A stretch of DNA of 64,000 nucleotides, taken from the NCBI RefSeq assembly GCF_001039355.2, contig NW_019775479.1, forward strand, positions 50,500-114,499, in the 5' to 3' direction. Positions 1 through 13,162 of this stretch are shown piece by piece; within the stretch, counting starts at the first letter, position 1; each line of letters starts with the position of its first letter. Below the pieces are notes generated by a model, which was given only the letters and a program-made list of their open reading frames with translations, did not search any database and was not told the origin of the DNA. This DNA is from Lingula anatina. Lineage: Eukaryota > Brachiopoda > Lingulata > Lingulida > Lingulidae. The position numbers were made by a program, and so were the translations under genes.

Positions 1-1768
1 TTTATTATATGGCACACACATATTTGTTCTTTAAGTGTATATAAAGATAGTTTAAAGCACAAAATGTCAAACTTTTGGAGGTAAATTTTGAAAAATGCTC
101 CAAATCCTCAGGGCACCCTCCCCCTCCCAAAAAAAGAGCTACTTTTCATTGAAAAATACAGTCTCATCAGATAAAGCTGACTAAATTTTTTTGTAAAACA
201 GGGTTTCTAATTTAACTATATAGAAAATCTTTGTCATATCTGAATAATACATCAGAATTTCAGATTTTTTTTTTAAAGAAAATAAAGGCCTTTGCATTTG
301 TATGAACAACCTCCGTGTTTCTCTTTAGGGTGCCGCCATATTGGATATTTCATAGGCTGCATTTATGTGACTGGCAAAATACAATGTTCTATTTTAAACA
401 GCTTCGAAATCTAAGTAGACTGTCAGACAGTCATACAACAATGTGTCAGTTTAGTCCTTCCGCCAGCCAAATGTGCAGGTGCTCAACAAAATATCATCAG
501 AATGTGACGAAATCACCCTGAGCTTCAGAGCTTGAAACAAACCTCTAAACTATAGCATAATCCCTGTCATTTCAAGCAACCACTCTACATTATATACCCC
601 TGTTGTTTCAAGTAACAAGAAACGGCAAGGGTATGCTATAGTGTATAGGTTGCTTTCAACTGATCTCTGAAGTTCAGGGTGCGTGAAGTAGACTACGTTA
701 CACCACGGCACCTACTATATATGCCCTCCATGCTTCAGAACTAAAAATAGTTGATATGCTTAATTTCTTTCAAAAAAATTTTTTGACAGGGGGGAGGAGG
801 CCGGATGACTGTAAATACTTTTTTACACTTTGTTTCTTTTTCCAAAATTTTGAGGAAATGTACAATTATAAAATAAAGCTGGAAGTAAAGGTTGAGCTCT
901 ACTATGTTCCAAGTTCTAATCTATATTCATACATCACTATTCATTTGTCTTGAATGCCTATATATAGTAAATTATCAACAAATAAATTATGGGCCATAAT
1001 GGTTCATAAATTATGATGTCTTGACCAAAATCCAGATTACATATCATAATACCTTGGCACAGAAGAGGAAAAGAACTCATTTTTTTGCAAGCACCTCCTT
1101 TAAAATAAAGTTGCTCCATTAATATAAACCATCTTGGGGAAACTCAGAAAAAACATCTTGCATTATCTCTGCACTTGGGGAGCTCAGCACTAAGTACATA
1201 AGATGCTGGTAAGCACAAAATCAATTGTTATTCTGAAGGATGCAAACATATCATGCCCAGCCTATGTACTGAGAGCGTAACTACCAAGGGTCCACTTAGG
1301 TTAAATCTCTCCTGGCTACAGATAATAGATAAGTAAATGTAACCAGAGAAATGTCTATCAATACGCTGGTTTCAGTTTCACCTCCAGCTATCAGCAGGGG
1401 TCTAGAGACACATACTGGGCTAGAGGGGTCTCTGAAGATGTACTCCACTGAAGTGAGTTATATATAATCAACATGATGAATGCAGTCTGCAGCAGTTCTC
1501 TCTGCAGGCATTCTCTCAAAGAAAATGTTGATTCCAGATTGAAGTATTTTTTCTAACCCTGTATTTAGAAACATACTATTGAAACCTATATACTTCAGAT
1601 GAATATGAAAAAAAACATGCATATCAAAAAGATTAAGAGGCATGTAATCCACCAAAACACTTACTGGCAAAAACAATTTTCATGTGACCATATCAGCACG
1701 CATGATAAATCATAACAAGATGAGCATTATCTTTTAAAATTTAATGGAGTTAAAAAAAGAATACTCAC
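1..1768. other. AT-rich non-coding flank
   Basis: No exon could be supported here. The short open frames have no recognisable domain and no coherent pair of splice sites. It probably holds intron or downstream sequence of the minus-strand gene whose last visible exon ends at 1769. I looked for the next exon of that gene and did not find one with the required phase; an acceptor-like site near 1660 has the wrong phase. Confidence 0.4.
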
Positions 1769-4315
1769 CCAGTGAAGTTGAGCAGGGATAATTTAATAAG
1801 AGAGTGGGTGAATGCAGGTATTGATCGCTTGGCTATGGAACAAATGTGAAGTTTGTGATCCAACACAGTAAGTTCCATAATATGATCTGAAATCAGAGAG
1901 AAAATGACATTTCTTAATGACTTGTACAGATGTCGCCTGAAGTGAGCTTCGTATCAGGCTTCAGTGGTACCCTGAGATCATTTTAATCCTTTATGAAGAC
2001 CTTGGAGTGCACTGGAATCTTTTTTTAAACATAGATTTACACATGATCATGGTTCTACAAGACCTTTCAACAGAGACTCAACATTTCTTCTTAAATTCCC
2101 AATGCTTCTTGGACTCATAAATGTGGATTATCATAAATCTACTTATCCTTAATGATAACCCTTTGTTTGCATGAGGAGACCACCTGCTTTGAAAATCAAC
2201 CCAATAAACAGCAACTTACAGCATCTTTTTCAAATGTGGCTTGAAATAATATTAATAAACAAAAACAGTATACCTGGAGTATCAGAAAAAACGTCAAACA
2301 CAGAAATATTTAAAGAAACTGAATCTTAGCTCCAGAAAATACATATATATGAACTTTCTATCAGATCACTCTGTCTGATTACTAGTAAGCAGTCTGCAAC
2401 TCTATATGCTGTGCATGACTGTGCAGAAATGTTAAATAAATCAGTCTCACACTTTCTGCAATACAAAATCTAAATCAATAGCTTTATTTAAGTAGAGTTA
2501 TGTGATTTGAACTGACAAATCAATAGCACAATGCAACAAGGACTGTTGCCTTGAATATTGCTTTAATGTTTCATCAATTAACGTAACCACAATGAGGTCT
2601 AACATACAGTGAAAGGTCTTCACTTGGCCTCTTTCCAATGACTACCCAAACTCAGTATAAATTCACTCATTTTTCTTAAATTAAAATTTTAAACAATCAT
2701 GGAAAACGCATGCACGCACACATACACATACAAACAGCCTCTCTTCACCCATTTCCAATTAAATACCTCATGCAGAGTAGTAGGCTTCACATTAACAAAA
2801 TGAACGGCCCATTTCATGTCACAGACTTGCTGCTTGACATACGAAACAATCTGCACCTTGGCAATGAATTTATTTTCAAACATTTGACAATTTTCATCAA
2901 CCACAGCCAATTATAAATTCACAAACGACATTGAACACCTTTCTTTCTAACCAAGCCATGACACAACTTCAATCTATTATTTCCATGGGTGGACAACAGT
3001 TTGTATGGATATCATTTAGAACTGCAGACTATGGAGCTTTCCTGTTTGTAAAGTGAACTCTTGACACACATTAATTTTACACTGCCGCTCACTGGAGACA
3101 TTTCCCCACTTCCTCAGCCCACTCGGCTTTGTTGACGGATCACTTTGTTATTCAATGTCTATTTGGACAACAGACAAAACACCTCTTTCTACTTTTATCT
3201 TTTTTTTTCTATTCAAAGTGAATTGGATCAGCAATACCACTCCCCCTCCAACTACCAAATTTGCATGTTACGATGCCATCTGAACAATTAATAATATAAA
3301 AAACTTGAAAAGCACTGCAGGCTCAGAGCTCTGTCAAGGCACCCCAATTCTCAATGAATCATAAAGTAATTAAAAGTTCAACACCAAACTCCACTACATT
3401 CTAAGTAAGGCCATTTCTAACCTATCTTGAAATTTTACTATAATCCACCCACATTTTCTTTTGTTAGGTTGTAAATAATAGACCAACAAAAGCTGAAAAC
3501 ATAATTTACTATGCTTGATAAAAATAATAATAAATCAACATTAATATTCGTCACAGTCACAGAAACAAATTCCAACTTTTGATTTCCATATCTTGCATCA
3601 TAGGTAAATCAGAAAAATATCAGAGCTACCAATGTTATAGCTTACAGCACTGAAAATCTAGGTGCCTTTCTTTTTAGTTAAGAATATGTTGAAGTAACTT
3701 GTTGTGTTACAACAATATAATTTCAGTAAGTATAGTTTGATAGTTTTTATTGACATACCCTTCCAAACCCCTATGTCTTAACAGATTCACCCAATTCAGT
3801 GATAAAAATTAATTTTTCTCTTATCAATTTCTCTTTTCTGAATTAAAATAAAATAATAATTAGGTTGATGTGCAACAATATTAAAAATCAACCTACTTAT
3901 ATAGCAGCACACATAAGACTGCAAATACTTCTGAGCTATTTCTTGCTGAACATCAGGATTAGAAAAGACCACTTGTTCTGTTAGCAACAAAATAATTTTC
4001 ATATTCATCAGCATACAGATGCCTGGATTTTCACTTGCCTTGTCACAAGTGTAGTAAAGGGCATATCTCAGTAGTAGCATTAATAAGTTAAAATAAAGAG
4101 TGGCTTCAGGGTATTATCTTTTTCTATGTCCTCCATATCAAATTTACAACTGTCATAGACAAATGTGACACCTTTCTAATAGGAAAATGACAAGACTCAC
4201 CATTTCCAAAACGGGAAGAAAAGCTTAAGGCACAATGTGGTCTGATAAAGCATGTTTCAAAATCAGGTTGAGGAAAGGAAAGACTTCCTCCACTTCCCCT
4301 ACTTGACATCATGAT
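1769..4315 (-). CDS. Three exons of an unidentified minus-strand gene
   Basis: Three exons read in one consistent frame on the minus strand. Exon a is 4315-4201: it follows a pyrimidine-rich acceptor, starts at phase 0 and ends one base into a codon before GTGAGT. Exon b is 4022-3897: it begins with the two bases that complete that codon and again ends one base over, before GTAGGT. Exon c is 1886-1769: the acceptor is strong (TTTTCTCTCTGATTTCAG), the entry phase matches and the donor is GTGAGT. The product is mixed hydrophobic and helical (for example IIILLLTEQ-like and KLHICSIAKRS stretches), with no motif I recognise. Exon b has a weak polypyrimidine tract and could be longer at its 5' end. 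A possible start at about 4660 (ATG TTG before GTATGT) fits phase 0 but is weak. The family is unknown; the support is phase agreement only. Confidence 0.45.
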
Positions 4316-7300
4316 CTGATCAGTAATGGCGAAATGGAAAGGTATGAAATACAATGAGAACTTGATTACATTCAGGTGGACTGTGAATGCTTTGCTATAT
4401 ACCCATTTTTATCTCAATGGGTAAAACAGCTGCTTTAACCCTTGCACCAAAAATATTGCCCAATTGAGAAAGAGAGAGAGAAAGAGAGAGAGAGATTGCC
4501 ATGGTCTTTTTCATTCTACTGATGTTACATTATCAGCAGAGTTTTTCATGTATTCTAAAAGAAAAAGAAAAAGAATACCGTTTAACACATTGAATAAGAA
4601 TCATTTTCTACCAAAAGCACATGAAATAAAAAATTGCATATAGATATGATACATACCAACATTTCTTAACATCATTTTGCAATGGACTTTCCAAATGTTA
4701 CATTTTTTTTGAAAGTTTTTTTTATTGTTTTGACAAGATCTCCACTGATGTCAAATGTTTCACAAAGAAAATAATTTTAAGAAAATAATTAATCAACAAG
4801 CATTTCAGTCTATTCATATTGGTATTTTTCAAATCAATAAAAATTAAACAAAAACCTGTTGCTGAATAAACTGTTAACAGTTGAGATTAATTTCTCTTAT
4901 AGCATTAAAGAGTCAAACTGGACATGTGGAATATATTGTTTTTTACCACCCTGGTGTTGGGTTAAATTGTTTAAGTGGCCCGCTGGAGTTGGTCCTATAG
5001 ATAGAGGCAGCCCCTATAGGTGATCTATGCCTTTAGTGACCAGTCCAGGTACAAAGTATGCATACCTGATATAGGAGCCCACATGGCACCCCTGGATATC
5101 TGCACTCATTGTGGAAGTACACCTCTCTGCAAATAACTATTGACCAACTAACTTTATTGCATTTAATTCATCAACTTACACTGTGGTCAGACTTCTGCAT
5201 CTGACCGACCCTTCACAATGCCTAGCTGGTCAGTAAAACAATAAAGACCTGGGCAGCTGATGTAAATGAACTGTCCAGTCAGTTATGCAACTGGCCCAGG
5301 AATTTGATTTATACTTCAATTGAGCTGAAATATTAGGGTACATAGACAGAACTCATGACAATTGCTAGGGTCTATAACCCCTCAACAGATCTATGTCAGA
5401 TGTTACATAAAACTTTGCCTGCTTTCTTTTACTGAGAGTTTAATGTTATGTATATCAAAGGTAAAGAAACCACAGGTGAAAGACCTCGGTATATATAAAG
5501 TAATGGAGACATCCTCATACCATTTAGTACGTGTTGGGTTGAGATCACAGCACTTTTTTTGTTTGTTTGTTTGTTTGTTATAAACACATCATTTCACTAG
5601 TTGTTAACAACAAAAAGTAAATACGTAAAAAAATACATAACAACAGATCTAAATAACCTTTACCTCTTGGCAGAGAAATTTATATGAATTTTACCTATCT
5701 ACTGTGAGTATTAAATACAATTTTCTATTTAAAACACCCATGTCTTGCAGCCCATGCACACTGGGACTTAAACAAGCATAAGGTCAGGGCCTAAGAGAAC
5801 CTGTGGCAGAAACTGCTCATTTAAAAAAGCAAAAAGAAGTAGAAGATAACATCTACAACATATAAACCCCCTTGGCTTAAAAAATAACAATTCACTTAAT
5901 CAGATGCAGTAATCTAAAAGTCTGATCTGCAGAATATTCACAATATACACTACTTTACAATTGCACCAGTTTTAAGTAACTACTCTTGTGAATACTATTT
6001 CTGAAATAGTATCAGTGATTTTCTTCTGCTGAATAAAACAACTTAGTTTGAATGATGTTACAGAGACAGATTACAAATAAAATGGATGGTGAAAAAATGT
6101 TGATCAAATCTACAGGATTTTCAAATGAACCATTAAAAACTCATATACAATAAATATACTCATATACATTAAAAACTCAGGTACAATCTGTGAATAAAGG
6201 ATTTGCTTAGTGAATGCAGAATTTAAAATGTAGAATATTTTGACTTGGGCACAAAAAATAAACCAAGTTTACCATCACTGCAGATAATATTCAGCTTGCC
6301 TCATCTTCTAAGAATTTTAAACCAAAAGACAAACTACCTCTATCTACACCTGGAACAGCATGGTATTAACAATGTTATCTGAAAGACATGGTCTTAATAT
6401 TCTACTGGTACCTCTAGCACACCTATTTAAATTTAAATACAATTCCAACACATCTGCTAATATAGAAAAAGCTTTAATAGAAGAACTAGAGGCTGAGGAT
6501 TCAGACTTAGTGGCATGCTGTTGCTACGTTGACCCCCCTCCAAGCTGAAGACTTTCTTATTCAATCAGGCATATTTGCCAGGAGTCAGGTTTGAGCTTTC
6601 TATGATAAACAACACGCTAAAATACATATAGCACAATAATAAGCCACATTATAAAACAAACAAAAACACCTGCTCAGGTATTTGACCTGTATCATGTAAC
6701 TGACTAGTCAACATGGTTTCATTTTAAGTTAGTCAAAAGCAAGCCCAGGCATATTTAATTAGTTTTATCATCAAATTTATCACTGTGTTGACTCTATCAT
6801 TCTTCGTTCATTTGTCAGCATTAAAAATAAATTCTTTATTTTCCCAAAAAAACAATTCAACTTACATTTTGAAGATTCTTTCTGTCAAAGTCGCCCGATT
6901 TTTTCCTCCGCTAGCAGGCCGGCTGACTGACAATCAGTCGCGCTATGGAGTCGGTTTACCAACACAATCAGCTGTTTTCCGCTGGATGCTGAATCAGCTA
7001 ACTCATGAATAGAATGTATCAAACACTCCTTATCTTCCACGAAAAAAGAATTCAACTAGCCCTTGGTCGATATACCCGATCAATGCAAAGGAACGCTACG
7101 CTGATAAGCTACCCCAAACACCAACTTTCACGATTAGAGTAACCTATTTGTGACTGTTCTAAGCATTTTGTTTCGAGCTCTTCTGCACGAATAATGGGTC
7201 AAGGTTCTTAGGTCACGGTATTGATTTTAGACCAATCAAAATGTGGTATTTTCTGCACACCGCAACGAAATAGGATCAACTTCCGTGTGAGATCAGTGTG

Positions 7301-7324
7301 AGACTCAGAAAGACGAGTTTAACA
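4316..7324. other. Intergenic or intronic region upstream of PRCC
   Basis: No coding exon could be supported. On the minus strand a CTTCAAAAT/GTAAGTTG donor near 6860 could close a 5' untranslated exon of the unidentified minus-strand gene, which would make the 6.9-7.3 kb interval a shared promoter with PRCC. That is inference. A GA-rich simple repeat lies at about 4470-4495 and a (GTTT)n run at about 5555-5580. Confidence 0.3.
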
Positions 7325-9698
7325 ATGTCACTTGTATCATATGGAAACAGCGATAGCGAGGAAAGCGACAACGAGGAGATAATAGAGGCAAAAGATGAAG
7401 CTTTGAAGCAGGATAATAAGGCTTTGCAAAGCCGATTAGAGCCCTCTTTCCTTGCCAGTAGCAACAACAACGGCAGTGTCCCAACGACTAGTTTGTTAGC
7501 AGGTACAGGTACATGTTCAGTACATTGAAGATCAAGCGGCAATAATTAAAATATGAGAAATTTGCCTATTTTTTCGATAAAAGTTCATTTTAGAAGGGAA
7601 ATCCCGGTTAGGATAACTTGAAGTGTTAGGCACAGAGTATATTCAAATAATGTTTTATTAACTGGTTTGAAACTCTCAGTGGAACTATAATCAAGATTCT
7701 TCAGAAGTTGCTTCAAGTTTATATCATTCACATCCAAATAAAGTTAATGTTCCAGTATAAATCCGTTACTTCCAGGCTTACCTCNTATCTCCAAGCTGAG
7801 GAGAGCGACGCAGACGAAACCTTGAGACCGGAGGCCCCCCGTAGCTAGCTCCGCCCACCGTAACAGACATCGGACAATAGAAAGGCTTGCGTGTAATCTC
7901 CTTCTGTTATAACTCCTTGATTCTTCAGAAGTTGCTTCAAGTTCATATCATTCACATCCAAATAAAGTTAATGTTCCAGTATAAATCCGTTCACTTCCAG
8001 GCTTACCTCCTCCTAAGTCCAGTAGACAGCAAGCCCCAACTGAATACACAGAAGAAGATGAAGTGCTACCCAATTCTAGCATGAATCTCCCAGCACCAGT
8101 TCTTCACAAAGGAGGCCTGAATTTACAACAGCCAAAAAAGGCGAAAGAGAGACAGAAAGTCAAAATTGCCATACCGAATCTGACATCAGTTGACTCAGAT
8201 GAGGAAGATGAACCTGCACCCAAGAAAATAAAGCCTGCAGCAGGTTTGTTATATGCTTGTTCTTGCTTACAGTGATGTGCTGGGCTGCAAGTTATTCTGT
8301 CAGACAATTTCCTTTAGATCTTTTCTGTGTGCCTTACATCTTTATCTTTATGCATTTATGTAAACTTTTGTATGTGTTTGTGTATTTTTTTGTATATTTA
8401 AAAGTGTTCATATTAATTTGCTTGCTTTTATGACAGTCTTTCATATGTGAAATGTTTACCCATTGGATTTTCGTTTTCTTAGTCAAACATTAAATGTCTC
8501 TTTTTTTTCTCAGTTTTTTTTTTTTACATTTTGGTCTATTACTTGATAACAGATTTATTTTAAAATCTTCATAATCATTTTATCATTTAAGGGAAGTGTG
8601 GCTTGTTTGCTGTACTACCTGCCCCGAAAAATGCTGTGACAAAGCAAACAACGCGTCCTTTGGTTCCACACACCCTTACCCAGAAACCTGCACCAAAACC
8701 TCCAGTTCCTAAACTTCCAGTCAGTGTGAAGCAGACAAGTGGGGTAGCAAGTAGAAACAAACTAGTAGATGTTGACAGTGATGAAGATGAGGAGGGCAAT
8801 GACGTCACTGGTGGAAGCAGCTTTTTCTCATTTGCTGACAAAGAGAAAGACACAATTGAAACAAATAGTACTGTGCCACCAGTGTCTGTTCCAAAGGAAA
8901 GGACTACAAGTAGCGTATTAAAACAAAAATTACCAGATGCAGTAGCTAAAGCACTTAGTTCTACAGGAACTACTTTAAATACAAACAATGAAACATCAAC
9001 CACAGAGGAGCCATTGAGTGGTCCCAGATTTGATTACAAAACTGAAATGGCTTATGGAGGAGGCTACACAGGCACTGAGACAGCTTCTGGAGGTTACATT
9101 ACTCCTGGGACATCTGATGAGCATGGAGCAAAGGGTATAGACTATGGCAGTAATGAAGCTTACTATGACTCTCAGGGTGTGGACTATAATAATAGTACAG
9201 CATATTATGGGGGTTATGAGCAGGGAGGTGCTTCATACTATCAACAAGAAGAAGTTAACCAACTGATGCAAGATCAAGAGTTCCTAAAGTAAGTTATTTT
9301 CACAGTTATGATCTAAGAATAAGTTTTAGCATTTAGGTAATTGTGTTCAGCTGATTAAGGTTTTACACATTGATCAGGGAAAAAATTAAAGCTACTAATT
9401 TGATCTTAATTTCAGAATTCAAGGAAAGAAAAAACGAGGCAAAGAGGAGATCCAGATCATAGATGCCAATGCTGATGATGTCTTGGACCCTATGGAGTAT
9501 ACAAAAACCCTGTCAGCAGAAGTACCTTATCAGTCTCACAAGAAGAAAGATGGCTCTATGCCCACCAGCCAGCAGAGAAAGAAGCACCAGATCACCTACC
9601 TAGCATTCCAGGCCAAGGAGAGGGAACTGGAGTTGAAGAATGAATGGTCACAGAATAGAATGACAAAGAAACAGACACAATCCAAATATGGATTCTAG
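7325..9698 (+). CDS. PRCC: PRCC homologue (proline-rich mitotic checkpoint / splicing-associated protein)
   Basis: Four exons: 7325-7502, 8001-8243, 8592-9288 and 9416-9698, joined in phases 1, 1 and 2, giving a computed 466 aa. The N-terminus begins MSLVSYGNSDSEE, close to the family start MSLVAY-SSDES. The middle holds Pro-rich stretches, a K/R-rich segment and two acidic SDEEDE clusters. The last exon is the conserved PRCC domain: a QGKKKRGKEE segment, then QQRKKHQITYL, QAKERELELKN and the terminal QSKYGF. PRCC is a nuclear protein that in mammals binds MAD2B and co-purifies with the spliceosome (established knowledge). AATAAA at 10170 is a plausible polyadenylation signal. Intron 1 carries a partial duplication of the exon 2 acceptor region with an N at 7785. 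Identity is very secure. Confidence 0.95.
7695..8009 (+). repeat. PRCC: Duplicated 90-bp PRCC intron 1 / exon 2 boundary around an N
   Basis: Bases 7695-7784 repeat almost exactly at 7919-8009: the end of intron 1, the acceptor and the first bases of exon 2. The first copy has one base missing in its acceptor (GTTACTTCCAG against GTTCACTTCCAG) and breaks off at the N at 7785. The sequence between the copies includes a GC-richer block (about 7795-7870) unlike its surroundings. The second copy is the one that continues in frame. Confidence 0.8.
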
Positions 9699-11780
9699 CA
9701 GGATTTAATTTTTGTTTTCGTTATAAACAAAGGTTTGGTTGAGGAGTGGATCCAGATGTGGACTCTGGCAACAATCCTGTTATTATGGGTTTTGTCACTG
9801 CCAAACTCAATACAATTTAAAAGCAGTGATTCAGTGCATATGTTCCAGAAACAAATTGTGTACTGAATCAGTTTAAATGGGAATTTAAATTCTGTGAGGC
9901 CCAATGGCGATGTATTGTGGCACATAGAATGGGTTGCTGAAATGACAAGAACAACTGAAAAATAGCTGGTTTGGATTTGTTAAAGCTGATACTTACAGCA
10001 TATTCAGCAGAAGGAACGGAGTGAATGTCACATGAAGAGTTACCATTTGTATAAATCTAGTGGAAAATATTAAAGTATTTATTAGAATGAACCAATGTTA
10101 GATAGACTATTATTAAGTAGCATGCTAATCATATGTATTTTGTTATGTCCTTAACAAATCAAACACTCAAATAAAACACTATTTAGTTTGATACATATTT
10201 ATTTTATTTATAATTTTTACCAAATCGTTACACAATGTAATTCTTTAATTTTCAAATCCACTGCATTTAATGGAAATGGCCATGTTTTACACTTAAAACT
10301 GATGACCAGTTGAAGTGTTTAAATAAAACTTGAATGTTTTGGTCAAAATAATTAAGACTAGCATTTTACAAACAAATCAAGTCCACAAACAAACGTGGAC
10401 TGCATATGCAGACAATTATATCCACACCCAATATGGCACCTAAGATCTAATATACCATTTACCGTTTATTAGATCTTAGATGGCACTAACAGTCTTGAAA
10501 AGATCTTGTTTCTTGGTGAAAAACAAGGATGGAAAAAAGGAATGTTCAAATTGGATGAAACCCCAAAAACAAAAGGACAGCAACCACACCATTCCATTAC
10601 AAGCCAATAGAATGGTTCAAGGAATGTAAATTTGAGGAAATCTTGAATCTTGAACCCTGGATAGAGTTACAATTACTTCTTGCAAATTTTGTCACCAGTT
10701 TTTTCCAAACACCGTAACTTCGTAAGTATATACTAATTGAAGCCGACTCCATAACTCCTCACCTTACATTATTTATCTCAATTGTGCTACACTTTTTTTT
10801 TCTTTTTTCACTCCTTAAAACACATCACCTTACTCAAAATCTGTAACTTGAAATATTGAGTAACTCTTACTAAATTGTCGGTTGTTTTATCCAGAATCTT
10901 AAAGGATTTACTGCGCTTAAATAGAACCAAAAGATTGCCCCAGAAACTTTGTGTACTTGGATTCTTTGTGCAATTTGGCCCAAAAACTTAATGAATAAAC
11001 TCAAAAGGTGCAGCTTCTCATAAAGATTACATTTGCATTTTCACCATAATATAAGTTCATCTTGAATATTAAATATGAACATTGTTCCTTTCTGAATTTG
11101 TCAAAAAGGCTCGTGTTTGGTACAATGAAATACGTAAGCTTATAAACATTGCTTAACTCAATTCTCCATGCATCTCACCATCTCCAGCACCAAAATGTCC
11201 CTTAAATTATACAGAAGCTACAGTTTATCAAATGAGAGCAACCGGGACTGTCCTTGAAACAGACTTGGTGTTGGAATAGATTGCACATTACCAAATTCCT
11301 ACAACCTTAAATTTAACTTCATTTCAAATACATGAAATTCTAAGATTAATGATACAGATCTTACTTTGAAATTTGGCTGAAACCCAATTTACCAGTCATT
11401 ATTTTACTTTTAGATTGCACAATACTTAAAAATATGGCAAATATGATCATAAGGCAACTGAAAACTGCTGAAAAGATGACATGCTGCAAGAGGAAATGTC
11501 AGTTACAAACTGAAACAATCTGACAAGAAATGCAGAAACGTCTTTCAATTGATGAAAATCTGTTATCATGCAATTAATGAAAATGAAATTTAATCAAGAT
11601 GTTGTGGATGAAAGATTTTACACATATGAACATACTGGGGTAGTACTGTCATATATTTGCAATGATGAATGTACTTTATGTAAATAACAATGATTGTACT
11701 TAAATGATAAGAGCAGTCGCCATCAGAATAAGCATACACAATTTTAATTTCACTTTTAACTAATCATTGCCTTGTATTCA
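9699..11780. other. PRCC and KCTD 3' flanks
   Basis: This is the convergent intergenic region between PRCC and the KCTD gene, probably holding both 3' UTRs. AATAAA on the plus strand at 10170 fits PRCC. A short hairpin with TAAGATCTAATA arms lies at 10441-10479. No other coding signal was seen. Confidence 0.5.
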
Positions 11781-12847
11781 CTATGAAAACACAATTTGTA
11801 TTCTGTAAATACATTTCTGACAATTCTGCCCATAATAATATTTGCATCTTCTTTTGGCTTCATGACGCATCACATTAAAGCCATCTTCAACAAGATCATT
11901 TTCCAAACAACGTATAAAGGTCTCTTCATCTGCCAGAGCTTCCCACGGCCCCACATTGATATGAGCCTGGTCTGCCACACAGTTGTGATTAGTGTTAAAG
12001 TTTGGTGCTTTGGGTACAAATTCTTTTCTAAAGGCATAAATAATCACTTCCCCTGCTTTATTCAACACAGTGGCATTTTCTACAGCAGTTTTTATTGTCC
12101 TCTGCTTCACCTCAAAGTAATTTGGAAACTGTGCCCTGTGTGCCTCACTGACCAAGAGTTTGGACACCCTGGGGGTGGTGGTCAGCTGCTCCATCAGGTC
12201 ATATAAGCCATAGTACATTGCCTCTTTGTACACATACTCTGCTACATCTTTAGGAGCCAAAGTCCCATGACGTAGGTATTCTAAAATATATCCAAAGTAT
12301 CTTCCATTGCTGTCTATGAAATAGTTGCCATCTTTGTCTTTGTCAATATGGTGTCTGCCACTAAACATGGCTGCAAGCATGGAATCACTGTATTTAGTTA
12401 GAGTGGAGAGACGAGTCATGAAATGAATTCCGCCAACATTTAGTGGAACGATTCGAGGAAACTGGAAATTAAATGTAAAATATATCATTATCTGAGCTTA
12501 AATGTACAAATGTTGAAAAAAATTATGCATCATGAACAAAGTCTCAATTAATCTTCAAAAAATCTTAAAAAAGAAAAAAATTATTAGTAAGCAATACAGT
12601 TTCACTTCCAGACTGGCGTCTTTGTTCTTGCGAGTTACTTCAGCTACTGTAGCTAATGATTGTGCGTGGCTATCTTCACCTTTTCCTTCTCATCGCTAGG
12701 CTCGAGCACTTCAGCATCGCCTGTGCTCTTTTGCACTTTTTGGTTACTGTGTATATATGATGCTTGTTTTTCACCAGCGATCTCTGAAAGTGACAGCAGG
12801 CTTAAGTTTGCCGATGGAAAAAATTCTTGAACCTCGTCTGCTGCCAT
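11781..12847 (-). CDS. KCTD7/KCTD14-like BTB (T1) domain protein
   Basis: Two exons on the minus strand: 12847-12680 (donor AAG/GTGAAG) and 12461-11781 (acceptor AATTTCCAG), joined at phase 0; about 282 aa by count. Exon 1 encodes a polar leader ending in DEKEK. Exon 2 opens with FPRIVPLNVGG and continues with a typical KCTD BTB/T1 fold: the RLSTL and MLAAMFSGRH motifs, a YFIDSNGRYFGYILEYLRHG segment and then KEAMYYGLYDL. The C-terminal half, with a VGPWEA motif and a Cys-containing tail, resembles KCTD7/14. KCTD proteins oligomerise through BTB and often act as cullin-3 adaptors; that role is family knowledge and not visible here. The start codon lies 315 bp from that of the divergent phosphatase gene. 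Confidence 0.88.
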
Positions 12848-13162
12848 ATTGACAAATTTTAATCATGACTTACCACATATTTAAAAGTATATATAGTAAA
12901 TGCTTACCACATTTTAAAACCTCAATATTGCTCTGATTTTGCCATATGATAAAAAAAATATTTTTTAATTTTTATAAGTGATGATCATTATTTGAAGCAG
13001 ATATTTGTGAAAAATTATTTTATAACATATTGCATATTTGGGTTCGTCGTGTTTCAAATGCCCATTTAAACCAATCAGCTGCTGCAATATATTTTCACCT
13101 TTTTCTCCTAACAGCTGACTGCACATAAAACTTCCGGTAAATGTGAAAGTAGGAAGTGAAAG
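12848..13162. promoter_or_regulatory. Shared 5' region of the divergent KCTD and phosphatase genes
   Basis: Only 315 bp separate the two start codons, which point away from each other, so both promoters and 5' UTRs must lie here or in the neighbouring gene. No clear TATA box or CpG-rich core is visible. A bidirectional promoter is inferred from spacing only. Confidence 0.4.

Noticed and set aside
1458-1676. 72-codon minus-strand frame as a further exon of the unidentified gene
   Set aside because: The CCAG acceptor inside it enters at the wrong phase relative to the exon ending at 1769.
8587-9003. 138-codon minus-strand frame
   Set aside because: Antisense shadow of PRCC exon 3.
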